Numbered from the stretch's first letter, positions 21,013 to 32,668 are shown. The stretch is 64,000 bases of DNA from Heliopora coerulea (GCA_030142905.1 JASJOG010000279.1:287501-351500), one strand, 5' to 3'. Numbers and translations are program-made. The notes: generated from the letters alone by a model not told the origin.

Positions 21013-24000
21013 ATGGTATCTTTATCAGTGAAGAGTTTGGCACTAAAGTGGGGCTTCTTCTGTAAAATTTCAAGCATGATAATTTTTGAAGAATACTCTC
21101 CGTTGTATTACAAGCAGCTCGGTCTCAGTGCTGCAGAAGTTGGGTTAACATCCCTTTTGGGAGTTCCATTGTTATTCGGACCTCTGGTTGGATATTTAAG
21201 CGATAAATTTCGAGCAAGGAAACTGTGCCTTTTTATATCAATTCTAGGTCTTGTTGTATTGCTGTCGGCACCTCTTCTTCCTCTTGTTGTGACTTTCCAA
21301 AGATGCAATGTAGCGTCAAACGCTGCTTTAATCAATCAAACAGGAGACCTTCGAGACGAACGTTTTTATCACGAAAACGCATCCTATGGGCATCGAAAAG
21401 CACTTGAAAACCAAACGGATTTGTTCGTTTTTAAAGCAAGGGGTTACACTTTGGATACTAAGTTCACGCAAGGTAGCTTCCGCAGAATGGCGGACACATC
21501 GAGGCGGAACGACTATTTATCTTGGTTGGCCAGTCCAATTTTTCTTTACATCGCCTTATCTAGAGGAATTTATGAAGTCATGAAAAGGGCAGTTACTGTG
21601 TGGTTAAACGTAGCTACCTTCACATATATTAAGAAAGAAAGAGCAAGCTACGGTTCATACTATTGCTGGGGACAAATTGGAGCCAGTATTTCTTTATTCT
21701 CTTGTGGCATGATAGCTTCACGTATAACGTACGATATTTGTGGTGTAGTTGGAAACGGGTATTTCGTGGCATTTCCATTGGCAGCTTTTACCAACGGCAT
21801 GACGCTTCTTGCTCTACCGTGGATAACATTCGAGTACTTGGAGCACCGAGTCATCAAGTGGACTGAAGTTAAAAATGTGGTCTTCAGCTATCATTATTCA
21901 ATCATCCTGTTTATTACTATGTACTTCGGTTGTTGCTTTACATTTCAACAACACTGGGAGTATTGGTACATCGAGGATCTTTCTGGCAGCCCCGTTGTCA
22001 TGGGAGTTGGGGGCTTAATACGTCGGCCTCTCGTTGCCATTTCGTTTCTTCTGTCAGGTCGTGTTGTAAATAGACTGGGCGATCTTCAGACGATGGCTCT
22101 TGCCTTGTTTCTTTATGCAGTTTCACTGTTCTCTTTATCTTTCATAAGAATTCCATGGTTGGTTCTGTTGGTCGATGTTTTCCAAGCAGCAGGTCACGCT
22201 TTATCCATTTCGGCTTCAGTCATCCACTTTTCAAAAGCTGGAACTACAGCTTCCTCATCGACCATTCAAGGTAAGTAATTTACGACAGTTTGGTCTACAA
22301 AAGCTACGTCGCATTATTTTTATATTCATTGTGATCACATCTTTAAATGTTCAACATCATTGAATTACATCCGCCTGTATCCAGATGCATTTATCACTAT
22401 TTGGATGAATTAAATTCGCAACAACTTTTGTCATAGAGAAGGAATGTATGAAATATATATTATTCGCAACACTGTGGACGGTGTGGAGCACAGCATTGTT
22501 TGAGAAGTGCTCCTCAACATTAAGCCTGGTTTCCATATAGTTGGAATTGTTGTAACTGAGTCGGCAATTGTCGCCGATCAAGTCTTACAACAATTACGAC
22601 TTAATGGAAACTCAACTCGTAACTGATGTAATTCTAACAGCGATTGGCGACTGTTGTAGAAGTATAAACAGGTTCAACTTCTACAACAATTATAACAGTT
22701 ACCGACAAATCAACATTTAATGGAAACATTAGTCACCGACTGTCTGCGACATTAAAATGCCACATGATGCTAAATAACCAATGAACGTCAAAAGTTGTCG
22801 TTCACTCCACGTGTTTAAAAGACCACAGTCACAGGTAAAACTGGATAATATTTCATATATTATATAATGATGACTCAAACACAGAGCTTAACTGAGAAGT
22901 GGTTCGTGGATGTTGCTCAGGTGTACTCAACCACCTTCCAAAGACCTTTGGTTATATTTTGCCACCTAAAAGCAATCATTTCATGTTTCCTCTTCATTGA
23001 TCTTTTGCAAATCCTTCCTAACAGCAACACTATTTAGTATTGTTCTTCTAACCTTCGACTTAACTGTGCCATTTACCTTTAGCGTTTTAATGTGAGGAAT
23101 ATTTAATGTGAATGTGTTCGAAGCAAAATCGTTGCTCTCGCTAATTGTAATTTTTTCGAAACGACCTGCTAGCGCAGTTTCAACATGAACCGACGATCAC
23201 TATACCAAGACGTCCCGAGTACTAGGGGCAAATCAGTGGCTATATTACATATTGTTACCAGAAAATATATGCTATCATTAACGGCAACCTTAAACTTATT
23301 AACTCAAAAATACATTCATTTTATCCAATCGTTATTTATTACCATAGATACGCAATCATTTGCATCGAAAGGCATTCTATTGCGGCAACGGACGACCATT
23401 AACACCATTCTACTATACATTAGGGTTAATAAAATTTCAATTAGGCAAGATATTTCTCTTGCATAATTAAATTTTATTATCCCTAATGTATAGTAGAATG
23501 GTGTTAAGCACGAGAGATTTGTAACGCTTATCCATGAGGATGGACTGTGTTTGAGCAAGAACAAAGTCCTGGGATATATATTTCGGAAATGTGGGGACTT
23601 GGAGATATCTTGAATAATAGATGAACGTTTGTCAAGCTCTATCCTCAGAAAAACGATTTCTAAGTTCCAGACGGGGATCGAACCGGCGACTTTCTGATGA
23701 CCGGTGAGACGCTGTAACCACTGAGTTACCGAAACTCTGATGGCGAGATAAAGTGTAAGTTTGACATATATGCTATGGATACCGAGACCATAGTAACAGC
23801 ACGCAATAGTGTTCTTATGACAACCAAGCTAAATAGTGTTCTTAGGACAACCAAGTATTAAAGTTCGTGTTATTTTAATCAGCATGTCATGTTATGTTGT
23901 GTAGTATACATCGAAACACAAACTGACGTTTTTGTCACCATTTTTGGAATACTTCAAATGCTCTTCCACTGCTCCAGACACCATTTTGAATTGTATATAC

Positions 24001-24405
24001 CATACGCAATTCAATCCGTTTTATCTCATTTGATCGGGATATCCCGCCTCTTCAAGTTTATGTGGACGAAAATTCATCTCTCATTACCGAGATCCTGGTT
24101 GCTTTAACGGCGATCGTTTTTCTGAGGATAGAGCTTGACGTACGTTCATCTGTCATTCATCTAGTTAATGATGGCCCCTCTTTTTCCTTTAAGGACTGGC
24201 ATACATGCTTTTTGGCTTTGGAGAGGAACTCAGTGCAGCATCCATGGGGTTACTTTTTGCTGCCATAGGATCAAGTTTAACTTTATTTTATTACTCCATC
24301 GCCACCGCGATCATTTTCGTTTTATTTATGGCATACATATTTGGTAACAAACACTTGGATGATTACGAAAAAGTCCCGGAGAGTGGAAGTGAAGACGATG
24401 AATGA
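21013..24405 (+). CDS. MFSD6-like major facilitator transporter, two exons, complete
   Basis: Exon 1 is 21013-22270, ending STIQ plus one base before GTAAGT. Exon 2 is 24194-24405 after TTTTTCCTTTAAG. Joined in phase they give GLAYMLFGFGEELSAA and a 489-residue protein ending in an acidic EDDE tail. The start lies in CCAAGATGG, a good context. MFS features: the N terminus FEEYSPLYYKQLGLSAAEVG resembles the MFSD6 opening; GYLSDKFRARK at about residues 60-70 is the motif-A loop between TM2 and TM3. About twelve hydrophobic segments follow, with a hydrophilic loop near residues 96-165. The short final exon encodes the last two helices. MFSD6-type proteins are multi-pass membrane proteins with poorly defined substrates. 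The 1.9 kb intron holds a TTAA MITE and SINE pieces. The frame is intact, so the gene is probably active. Confidence 0.85.
22520..22735. mobile_element. Probable MITE with GTTTCCATTAA-like repeats in the MFSD6-like intron
   Basis: The left end reads TTAAGCCTGGTTTCCATATA. Inside and at the right are inverted copies of GTTTCCATTAA (as TTAATGGAAAC). The right boundary is not sharp. Confidence 0.5.
23399..23507. mobile_element. Short palindromic MITE with TTAA flanks
   Basis: Arms of about 42 bases (CACCATTCTACTATACATTA at the left, its reverse complement at the right) differ at only two or three positions. TTAA sits at 23399-23402 and 23504-23507. The whole element is about 105 bases and is in the intron of the MFSD6-like gene. 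Confidence 0.85.
23619..23747 (-). mobile_element. tRNA-derived SINE, family B, minus-strand copy
   Basis: Read on the minus strand: GTAACTCAGTGGTTACAGCG as A box and GGTTCGATCCCCGTCTGGAA around the B box, then ATCGTTTTTCTGAGG and CTTGACAAACGTTCATCTAT. It lies in the MFSD6-like intron. A plus-strand piece of the tail only is at 24112-24168. Confidence 0.8.
24112..24168 (+). mobile_element. Tail fragment of SINE family B
   Basis: TCGTTTTTCTGAGGATAGAG followed by CTTGACGTACGTTCATCTGT matches the family tail. The tRNA-like head is absent. It lies 25 bases upstream of the second MFSD6-like exon, so it forms part of the intron end. Confidence 0.7.
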
Positions 24406-24503
24406 CGTACGACGAGAATGTGGAAACTCCGATACAAAAGTCCTAAAAATTAGGACTCTCTAATAGTCTTAAGTATTTCTAATAGTGATAATAATAATAA
24501 TTT

Positions 24504-24712
24504 ACAGGAGTGCTGGTGGCACAGTTTTAATTCACATGCCTCTCACCACTGTGACTTGGGCTCGATTCCAGCTCCGTGCAGTTACGTGATTGAAGTTACC
24601 TTGGTCACATTTGAGAGAAATGATGTCCATTTCGACTGTACCAAGCACCGCAGGTTTTCTCCTGGTACTCCGGTTTCCTCCTGTGGTAACACTAGACCCA
24701 TGTTTTTGTAGT
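24504..24712 (+). mobile_element. tRNA-like SINE, family A, plus-strand copy
   Basis: The head reads GGAGTGCTGGTGGCACAGTT, then CTCTCACCACTGTGACTTGG and the B-box-like GGCTCGATTCC. The body has GGTTTTCTCCTGGTACTCCG. It is the only family A copy found on the plus strand; it lies just after the MFSD6-like stop codon. Confidence 0.8.
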
Positions 24713-25099
24713 CTACTTCAATACAGTGTGCATCAACTTCATGGACACAATGATGATGTAGACTTGTTACACGGATTCCATTCAAGTACTACATTCAGTT
24801 CATGCAAAAACAGTGTAACAAAAGCGGGAGAATGTTAGGATAAGTTCAAAATAGCAACTTTAATAATCCACGTCGTTAAAGTAAACCAGTAAGTAGCTCC
24901 AAATACTCAAGTAGAAATCATCGGAATGAATTTAAGTAGTTAGAGGGAATTTCGTATGAAAATGTTTGTTACAGGACAATGAAGAAGGAAGAATATCCCT
25001 TTGCTATTTCGCCAATCATGTACCCACGAACTTGGAATGATCATAACCAGGAGGTACGCCCCCCGACAATCAATAGGTACACAACTGACGGGGGCAAAA

Positions 25100-25165
25100 A
25101 CAGCGATGCTTGGTAGAGGCAAACTAGACAACACTTATCTCACATGTGACAAAGGTAACTTAAAA
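25100..25165 (-). mobile_element. Fragment of SINE family A
   Basis: GATGCTTGGTAGAGGCAAAC through TGTGACAAAGGTAACTT matches the middle of the family. Both ends are missing. Confidence 0.6.
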
Positions 25166-25437
25166 TTAACCTGAAAATCAGTAGTGTGGCCAGCCTTGGC
25201 CTTTCGAAGGGGGAGGGCAAAAATTCGCACATATCCCAGTAATTGATGGACCATCTTTAGAACCCAAGTCAGGCTGGAATCCATATTTAGCTTTTCTTTC
25301 TTAAGGCCAGTAATACAAATAATCTCGTCCATGGATGGCAATTCTGCGGGAATAGGAGAGAATGTATTTTGACCTGACAAATTCCGTCTCGTGTAATGTT
25401 GGGATCCCGTCTCTTATGTTACAGGACCACAATTTGC

Positions 25438-25715
25438 GGTAAAAGTAAAGTGTCTATTTGTACTGGATCATCCTATGAGCTGCATGAGCTGCTCTCCTTA
25501 GAGGTCCAGTAAGGGCCACCGCTCATGGGTCCAGTGTTACTACAGGAGGAAATCAAAGTATCCGGAGAAAACCTGCGATGCTTGGTAGTCAAACTGGACA
25601 ACAATCTTCTCACATGTGACCACGGTAACTTTAATCAGATAACTGCACGGCGCTGGAATCAAACCCTGGTCACAGTGGTGAGAGACACGTGCACAACCAT
25701 TCTGACAGCAGCACC
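25438..25715 (-). mobile_element. tRNA-like SINE, family A, minus-strand copy
   Basis: Plus-strand landmarks: AAAGTGTCTATTTGTACTGG at the tail side, TCATGGGTCCAGTGTTACTA, GGAGAAAACCTGCGATGCTT, and AGTGGTGAGAGACACGTGCA at the head. The frame crossing it is repeat-derived. Confidence 0.8.
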
Positions 25716-26297
25716 CCACTTGTACATCAGGATGTGGGGGAAGAGGCGGAGGAACCAGCGTTGTTCCGACAGTTGATATCTCTAAAAATCTTTTAGCTAT
25801 ACCTATTAAATTTTATGCTTTTTTTTCTCAAATTTTATAGGTTTTATTTTCTTAAAAATCCAGCGAATTTCGTAATCCTTACTGCAGCAAAGATTCCATG
25901 GGAGCAAGATTTTCAAATTCTTGTTTTCGCCAATTTGTACTACTTTATTAAATTTTTTAATGAAAGGAGCTCGTTTTACCGTAAGGATGATTGTCATTAA
26001 ACAAATAGTACCAAGAAAAAAAATCGGTATAGGTAAAGTTAGAATGTGACATCTCCGATTTGCCCTATTTTTGAACCCTTAAATGATTTCATAATGAAGT
26101 ACGTCATATATATCGCCTTAAGAACATATAATGTTGGCAAAGTTGTGAAAATTCGGCGGTCTTACGCTAAATGGCTCTTGAGATATCGGATGAAAGCACT
26201 CTGTGCCCCCTGTCCAGGACCTATTCTAAGAAAATTTCAAAAGTGCACATTTGAAGTGCGAGTATCAAGGCTAGCAGGTATGGTTACATATGGTATC

Positions 26298-26657
26298 TGA
26301 AGATCTACGACGTCAATTTGAACGACAACGTCCTTTTAAAAGTTCGCTATTTAAAAACATGGATTATTGACCACCGTGGTTGATATTTGTGGCTTGTTTT
26401 ATGACCTCTAAAACCCTCCAGTCTTCGTAAAACGACTGTAGTCTCGGGTTGAATTCAATCTTGGGTAACTGCGTTTTTTCACTCCCCGAGCTGACATCGT
26501 CCTTAAGATGTAAAAATGGTCTAGGTGACGTTGTATGCAGAACGAGGACGGTGTTGAGAATACTCTGGAGTATAAAATTTATTCATTGTGTTGGTTTTGC
26601 TGAAAGAATTGTTTTGTTTAAAGGACGTCGTCGATGAAGTTGACGTCGTAAATCTTA
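26298..26657. mobile_element. MITE with TACGACGTCAA termini, copy 2
   Basis: The ends are GATCTACGACGTCAATTTGA and, on the opposite strand, GATTTACGACGTCAACTTCA. It is in the same orientation as the copy at 20388-20714, and the two copies bracket the MFSD6-like gene. Confidence 0.75.
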
Positions 26658-26734
26658 AGATCCCTATTGGCATCCCCCCTGACCTTATCACTGACGGGGG
26701 CTGGCGAGCCTGCATTTATCATAAAAAATATAAA

Positions 26735-26984
26735 TCCTTGTTCACACGAGCGACGTAAGTATAAGGAAAAAATCAATACAAAAACAAAGCATGGTATCTC
26801 CTCAGGGACTTGCAAAGATAAAACAACAAGAATTTTTCTTTTCTTCGTCTTTTTTTCGGCTCTTGGCTTATGCTTGGACTATGATTACGACGATCCTTAT
26901 TTCGCAGGTTTGACTTCATTCCTTTGTTTTGCCTTTGGTTTTAGCCTTAAGTTTATGTTCACTTGTGAACCAGGCGTAAGGCTG
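26735..26984. mobile_element. MITE with GTTCACACG termini, uninterrupted copy
   Basis: It runs from CCTTGTTCACACGAGCGACG to TTCACTTGTGAACCAGGC, with matching inverted ends. The interior (AATACAAAAACAAAGCATGG, CAACAAGAATTTTTCTTT, TTGACTTCATTCCTTTGTTT) matches 42081-42751, where the same element is split by an insertion. The frame through this copy, at 26667-27017, is not a gene. Confidence 0.75.
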
Positions 26985-27739
26985 ATAATCATAGGAAAAC
27001 ACCCAATACTAAAATAACAAAGTTTACCAAGCTGTCTTCTTCGACTAAACTGATACAGCCTTTATATCAAGTCGATACAGTTAATTTAGTTATACGACTT
27101 TCCAGTGTCCAAACGAACAAAATTATCTATCAAGCAGCCGCTCATCTCCGTGCTTTCTGACAAAACTAATGATTACGTCTTCAGCATCTAAATTTCTGGG
27201 CAAATCGTAGAATTCCAAAACTGCATACACTGTCTTACATCCAACACTGCACACTTTCCAATAAATACAGCGCAAAGTGTTCAATCCTGTACGTAATATA
27301 TATCACACACGAGGAGTGTTTCGTGAAACATCCAAACACCGAGAAGTGAGTTGAAAAACGAGGAGATAGCCGAGTTTTTTAACCAACTTCAAGGATTAAT
27401 TTTAAAACACGTTCTCGGACTAAATTTATTAAATAAACAAGCTTTTGACTAACTGTAGTCTTCGACAAGCAAGAGTGAACTAAATTAATGGCATGCAGAT
27501 ATTTATAGGTGCGTGTTGAAACACGCACCTATAAATATCAGCATGATTTCTTGTGTTTTGCTCATGAATTGTTAACCCTTTAAGGATCAGCGTTTTGTGT
27601 ACACGACTGCAAGAACAAAGCGTAAACAATAAAAGAACAATGAACAAAAGGAAAAGAATTCAACCTTTAATGGGTTAGTGAGTTTGAGATACTAAAATCG
27701 GCAATGCAAAAAAGCTCAGAAAGCTCACTGTGAATAGTG

Positions 27740-28335
27740 TTAATGAATCGATGGACCGTAAAAGTTTCTACGATATATGTCCCCATATACATCATTAGTC
27801 TTCCCAGGACGTAATACATTATCCCTTACATCTGCCAATGAATTTCCAGCGGGGTTGTAAAGTGCTACAATATAAAGGTCATGTGTGAGCAACCCTTTCT
27901 TCTCTGCGCAGCCCATGCCAAGCTGCCTGCTGTTCTTCCACACAACTTGAGTAAAAGACGATGTTTTCTGGTCAACTTGTGGCGAAGAGAAACTGTAAAG
28001 CTGTCCTTGGTTGTACCAGCGTTTGGTCGCCTCTTGGAGACCATAGTCACAATGATATGACACGTCAGCTATCTTTATCGCGTTTTCACCGTACGTCTGG
28101 TCATTGGAAGTCGGAAGATTTGAGCGCATTTCGTAAAAACGGAAGTTAATGTCTGATTGGTTCAGTATGTATCCGGGAATTTTATCCCGTATCTGAGCGT
28201 TTTGTTCGGCAAGCCGTCTAGCCATGTTCTTTGCTACAGCTTCAAGAGCATTGGACCATCTTAATGGCGGTGAATGATGGATCAGACGGAAGACGTTATG
28301 AAGTTGAAGTGCTTTCAGTCCAATTTTGCTGTCAT
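27740..28335 (-). CDS. CAP-domain protein, GAPR-1-like, last exon
   Basis: The exon begins after a TTTCCCTCAATCTAG acceptor, with one base of its first codon in an upstream exon. It carries almost the whole CAP domain: LKALQLHNVFRLIHHSPPLR and WSNAL, GENAIKI, the signature SFTQVVWKNSRQLGMGCA, and YNPAGNSLADVRDNVLRP before the stop. This is close to GAPR-1, a Golgi-membrane-associated CAP protein, rather than to secreted venom-type CAPs: it has few cysteines and the NVLRP ending. The His normally opening the HFTQ signature is Ser here, so the metal-binding cavity may be lost. The upstream exon was not identified; the frame at 28336-28593 shows no resemblance and may not belong. Confidence 0.85.
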
Positions 28336-29291
28336 CTAGATTGAGGGAAATTTTATGTCCTTAGATGATAACATACACATACTACAACGAACGATTTCTA
28401 TTTTATGGTTGCGAATGGACTGAGACTGATTTCCAGGACGACCGCGAAGGATATTGAAAGTGACGTCGAAAAAGCCTTTGATGTCCCCTTTTTTTGCCAT
28501 GACTTTTTGATTTGGTAAAATAACTTTGTAGTCAGTGAAGGAACCAGGGGGGGCAAGAGGGGGCGGTTGCCACTCCGATCGTCTCAAAGGCAATCCTGGA
28601 GGAAAGGTTAAATCCGTAGAGAAACTTATGGAGGGAGAGATTATGCTTGTGTGACATGGTCAGGTGAGTTAACATGCAGTCCAGTTGTTAACTATTGCTA
28701 ACTTATGACCAAAACTGGACGACATGACAAACTGTTGGATTTGTAAGACAAATTTCCAGCCCGTTCTCCTTTAAAGATTGCACAAAACGAGTGGATCATA
28801 CACGACATTTGATTAAGTAATTCAAACATTCTACGGCGAAATTAATTTTTCAGGGGGTCCAATACACTTCAGTAAGAACTGCCGACCCCCCCAAGAAGGT
28901 CGGACGCTGGTTAAGCCAATAGTTGCAGTTGCAAAACTTTCCCCCCAGTAGCATCAAGGCACAGTCGGAATGATTTTGATAATTTCCAGTGAGATCTAAG
29001 CAGCTTTGGAAAATGAAGGCGAAAAGCTGCCACTGACAGTGGCACAGATAAGACCTCCTACAAAAAGGGCAGGGGGGTGCGACTGACCACCCATCCCCCT
29101 CTAATTGTTTCCCTGCTATACCAGCATCTGACAGAACGGAATTACAGTGTTCTGCAAGGAAATGTCGCATTCTGTGAGAACAGCAGAGGCGTAATTAGGA
29201 CATTTTATACAAGTAAGACGGGCACTGATGGAGCCTGAGTAAATTTGGGGGGACGAACATTTAGTACAGATTTTAAGAAGTGGTTCTCGAA
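28336..29291. other. Non-coding stretch, no exon recognised
   Basis: It should hold the upstream part of the CAP gene but no exon was found. Two minus-strand frames (28336-28593 and 28850-29170) are low-complexity or mixed and resemble nothing known. Confidence 0.4.
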
Positions 29292-29338
29292 TATCTATAG
29301 TTATAAAACAGCGATTTTGTCGTGGAAACAAATTTAAA

Positions 29339-29697
29339 CACAGTTTTTAGATACGTAGATACCATGGTGAATGGTAATTTAAGATAAAGTAGAAGATGAA
29401 GAGTAATATACGCTTGAAAGAGGTATACACAGTTACCAAAGGCTGTTGGATAGTTTAGTTCTTAAAAGAACTGTATGAAACTTAAAGGGGTATTCCACTC
29501 AAAATACAAGTTGGATTCATATGAAAGATCCTACCATCATTAGGCAATCGGCAAAATTTCTCTGGTTAATTTCATTTAGTTAAGGAGATATTGCAAGCCG
29601 AAGTTCGAAATTTTGCCAAATTTGCAACGCCATGTTGTCTTTCCCAAGCAGACGCGGATTGTCAGCGGAGTACCAAATATGAGGTCACTGAGTGCTT
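29339..29697. repeat. Left long inverted repeat of the Kolobok-type element
   Basis: It starts at ACAGTTTTTAGATACGTAGA and ends at TCACTGAGTGCTT. The reverse complement of 36349-36705 matches over the outer and inner parts. The rightward gene starts 40 bases inside (ATG at 29737). Confidence 0.9.
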
Positions 29698-30445
29698 CAT
29701 GCTCGATTACCAATGTTGTTTTGAAGTAAATTAGAAATGAGCGTTGTCGGAGAGAGTTCTTGTGAGGAAGGTTGTTCTAGTTCAAGCCGTTCGAACTCCT
29801 CAAATCTGGATGTAGACGATTTCCTGGAAGATAACCTGGATGGTGTTCAAGGTTATCAATTTCAACCTAGACGAAATTCATACTCGAGGGAATCGAGCGA
29901 ATCTGATTACGGCGACGTGGATGAGTCGGTCAACATTGAACCAAGTTCTGTCGCTCGACTGGATAATTTGGACTGGTAAGTTTTAATTGAACTTCTCCAG
30001 AGGCGGATTCAGACAGGTTTATCCGGTTTGTACGAACCTGTGGTTTTTTTCCAAGTATAATAGTTAAATCATACAAAATTATGTCTTCATATAAAACTTT
30101 ATTTACATTTAATAATCACAATTTTTTTCTGGATGAAAATGTCAATTTTATCGGACAAAATTTCAAAATTTTTCCTGGTCGGCCCATTCTCTTGCTAGAA
30201 ACGAAAGGTACACGGCCGCGTTGAAGGATATTCGCACGTAAACCACACGCAATTTCGCAAACCTTGTAACAGAGGCCTACGAGAGGTAACGAACCGGTCA
30301 GTGTTCACCGTGTGAGCTTACAAACCGGTAAAGATGCAATGCCATTGGCTGAAAATTCCTGCAAACCGGTCGTAAACCACTTGACAGAGCACTCCTTCGG
30401 AAGTTTGGTAAAGAATTCATTCCTGTTGCTAAGCGTTGCAGAACA

Positions 30446-32668
30446 GTGGCCGTTCCGTTTCAGATCAGTACTCTTCTTCAGTTTTCCGTAAGAATTATGT
30501 TAATTAGGTTTTATTTTTTTCTACTTGTTGCTCAAGTGAGCTGGAACAATTGCGAATATATGCCGCTTTGTCCACAAAGTTCTTATGTCAGATACCAGAT
30601 CAAATATTTTAGCCAAAGATGTTTATATTATTCCAATACGACATCTAGTTACTGTCCGTCCGCTTTAAATGTTGACATCTCTGGTGACGTCGAAAAGAAT
30701 CCTGGCCCTCGTGAATCTGGAGGTGAAGAACTGCAAACATCTTCAAACGAGAGCGGTCGTGAAAGGTCTAATACGACATCAATAGCTACTCATGGAGCCA
30801 GCAGACGAGGTATTCCGGCTACCGAATGTAGCCCTTCTGATGTTGGTTTATACGCCTTTCCAAATGCTCGACGTCTGACTAACGATCAAAAGTATGACTT
30901 AATTCTTAAATGTTGGAACCCGGATCCTTCTTATAGCTTTCCTAAAACTGCAGAAGGTCAGAAAATGAGTCAGAGGTCTTTCAGGCATGAATGGCTTAGA
31001 ATATATCCATGGCTGCGTTACAGCCGGATGTACGATGGGGCTTTCTGTTTGCCTTGCATTCTTTTTGGAAATAACTCTGAAAAGCTCGACAAGCTCTTTA
31101 AAAGTCCATTAATTCTTTACACAAGTGCAGTCAGTAAGTTTGCTGCTCATAAGACACATTCAAGAATGCATAAACACAGTGTTCAAGATTTGCAAATCTT
31201 CAAGGTCTCCATGCAAAGGTAAAGGAGCTTAGATATTGATCAGCAGTTGTTAGTGCAAAGAGCAAGGCGAATACAAGAGAATCGTGAAAAACTTGCACCA
31301 ATTCTAAAGTGTGTTATATATTGTGGGCAAACAAACCAAGGTTTAAGAGGTCACCGCGATGATTCCAAACATGATGGTAATTAGCAACAGGGGAATTTCA
31401 GAGCCTTGGTAGATTTTAGAGTTGATGCTGGTGATGTGAAATTGAAAGGACATTTAGAAAACATGAAGAGAAATGAAACTTATCTTTCCAAAACAACACA
31501 GAATCAACTAATTGAAGCCTGTGCAAAGTTTATTCGAGAAAATATCATTAATGATATTAATATTGGCTCTAGGTTTTATAGTATATTGGCTGATTAGGCA
31601 GCAGATATCTCAAACAAAGAACAGGTATCACTTGTCTTAAGATATGTTGATGCTGATAGGGTTATAAGGGAAGCATTTATAGGTTTCTTTCACTTGTCTT
31701 GTGGTTGCACTGGAAGTGCTATCAACGATGAAATTCTGAAAGCAATTAAAAGCTTTGGTTTAGATCTTGGTTTGTGTAGAGGACAGGGCTATGATGGAGC
31801 TGGTGCAATGGCAGGCATTAACAAAGGTACAGCAGCTTTAATTAGGTCTGAGTTAAGTAAGGCTGTCTATATACACTGTTCAAGTCATTGGTTGAATCTG
31901 TGCATTGCTTCTTCATGCTATGTTTATATTGTAAGGGAAATGATGGATAATTGCAAAGCTATTGCTGATTTCTTTAATTTATTCCCTAAACGGCAAGACT
32001 ACCTGATTGAAAATGTCAAAAAGTATTTGCCTGGTTCAAATCACTTTATTTTAAAGGATGTATGTAGGACTAGGTGGATAGAAAGAATAGATGGTTTAGA
32101 GAGAACAATTGAACTGTATGTGCCATCTTATTACATCATTGGAAGACAAATTTGGCAATTACTCTATGGTGATTTATGAAGGATTTTGTGTTGTTCCAAG
32201 TGTGATGTTGACATTGGTGAAAGCCAAAAAACGTGGAAAAATGAACTTCAAAGATTTGTGGATTTTTATAAAAATGACTTACCAAACATTGAAGGACTTG
32301 GTGCAGAGCTTGAAATGTGGGAAGCCAGATGGTTAAGAGAATCAAGTTTGGATGACTGTACAATTCCAGACAAGATATCAGAAACACTTTTGCTTGTTGA
32401 TAAAGATTTCTACCCAGATATAAATGTAATACTAAATATATTGGCAGTTGTTCCAGCCACTACTTGCTCATGTGAAAGGTCAATTTCTGCATTAAGAAGG
32501 CTAAAAACATGGTTAAGATCATCCATGACAAATGAGAGACTAACTGGCTTGGCACTAATGCATGTTCACAGGCATATAAATCTTGATGTTGATGCCATCA
32601 TTGATAACTTTGCTAGAGCACAACCAAGAAGAATGCATCTACTTGATGTTGTTTCTTCAGATGATTAA
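30446..32668 (+). pseudogene. hAT transposase (TTF zinc finger and hAT dimerisation) with 2A-like N terminus
   Basis: All traces are in one frame, broken only by stops at 31220 (TAA), 31382 (TAG), 31595 (TAG) and 32177 (TGA). Order: a hydrophobic stretch near residues 18-33 (IMLIRFYFFLLVAQVSW) resembling a signal sequence; a 2A-like SGDVEKNPGP at about 79-88 (30680-30709); a Ser/Arg linker; the TTF-type zinc finger (WLRYSRMYDGAFCLPCILFG, then His residues); the DDE-region GQGYDGAGAMAGINKG and HCSSHWLNLCIASS; TRWIERIDGL; and the C-terminal dimerisation block FYPDINVILNILAVVPATTC followed by ERSISALRRLK. Part of the usual central region between TRW and the C terminus is missing near 32180. It resembles ZMYM1-like hAT transposases and is inactive as read. 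Confidence 0.85.

Noticed and set aside
24582..24838. Opposing open frames on both strands
   Set aside because: Both lie mostly on a SINE family A copy.
28336..28593. Upstream exon of the CAP gene
   Set aside because: The frame has no similarity to CAP proteins and its end coincides with the acceptor's own TAG.
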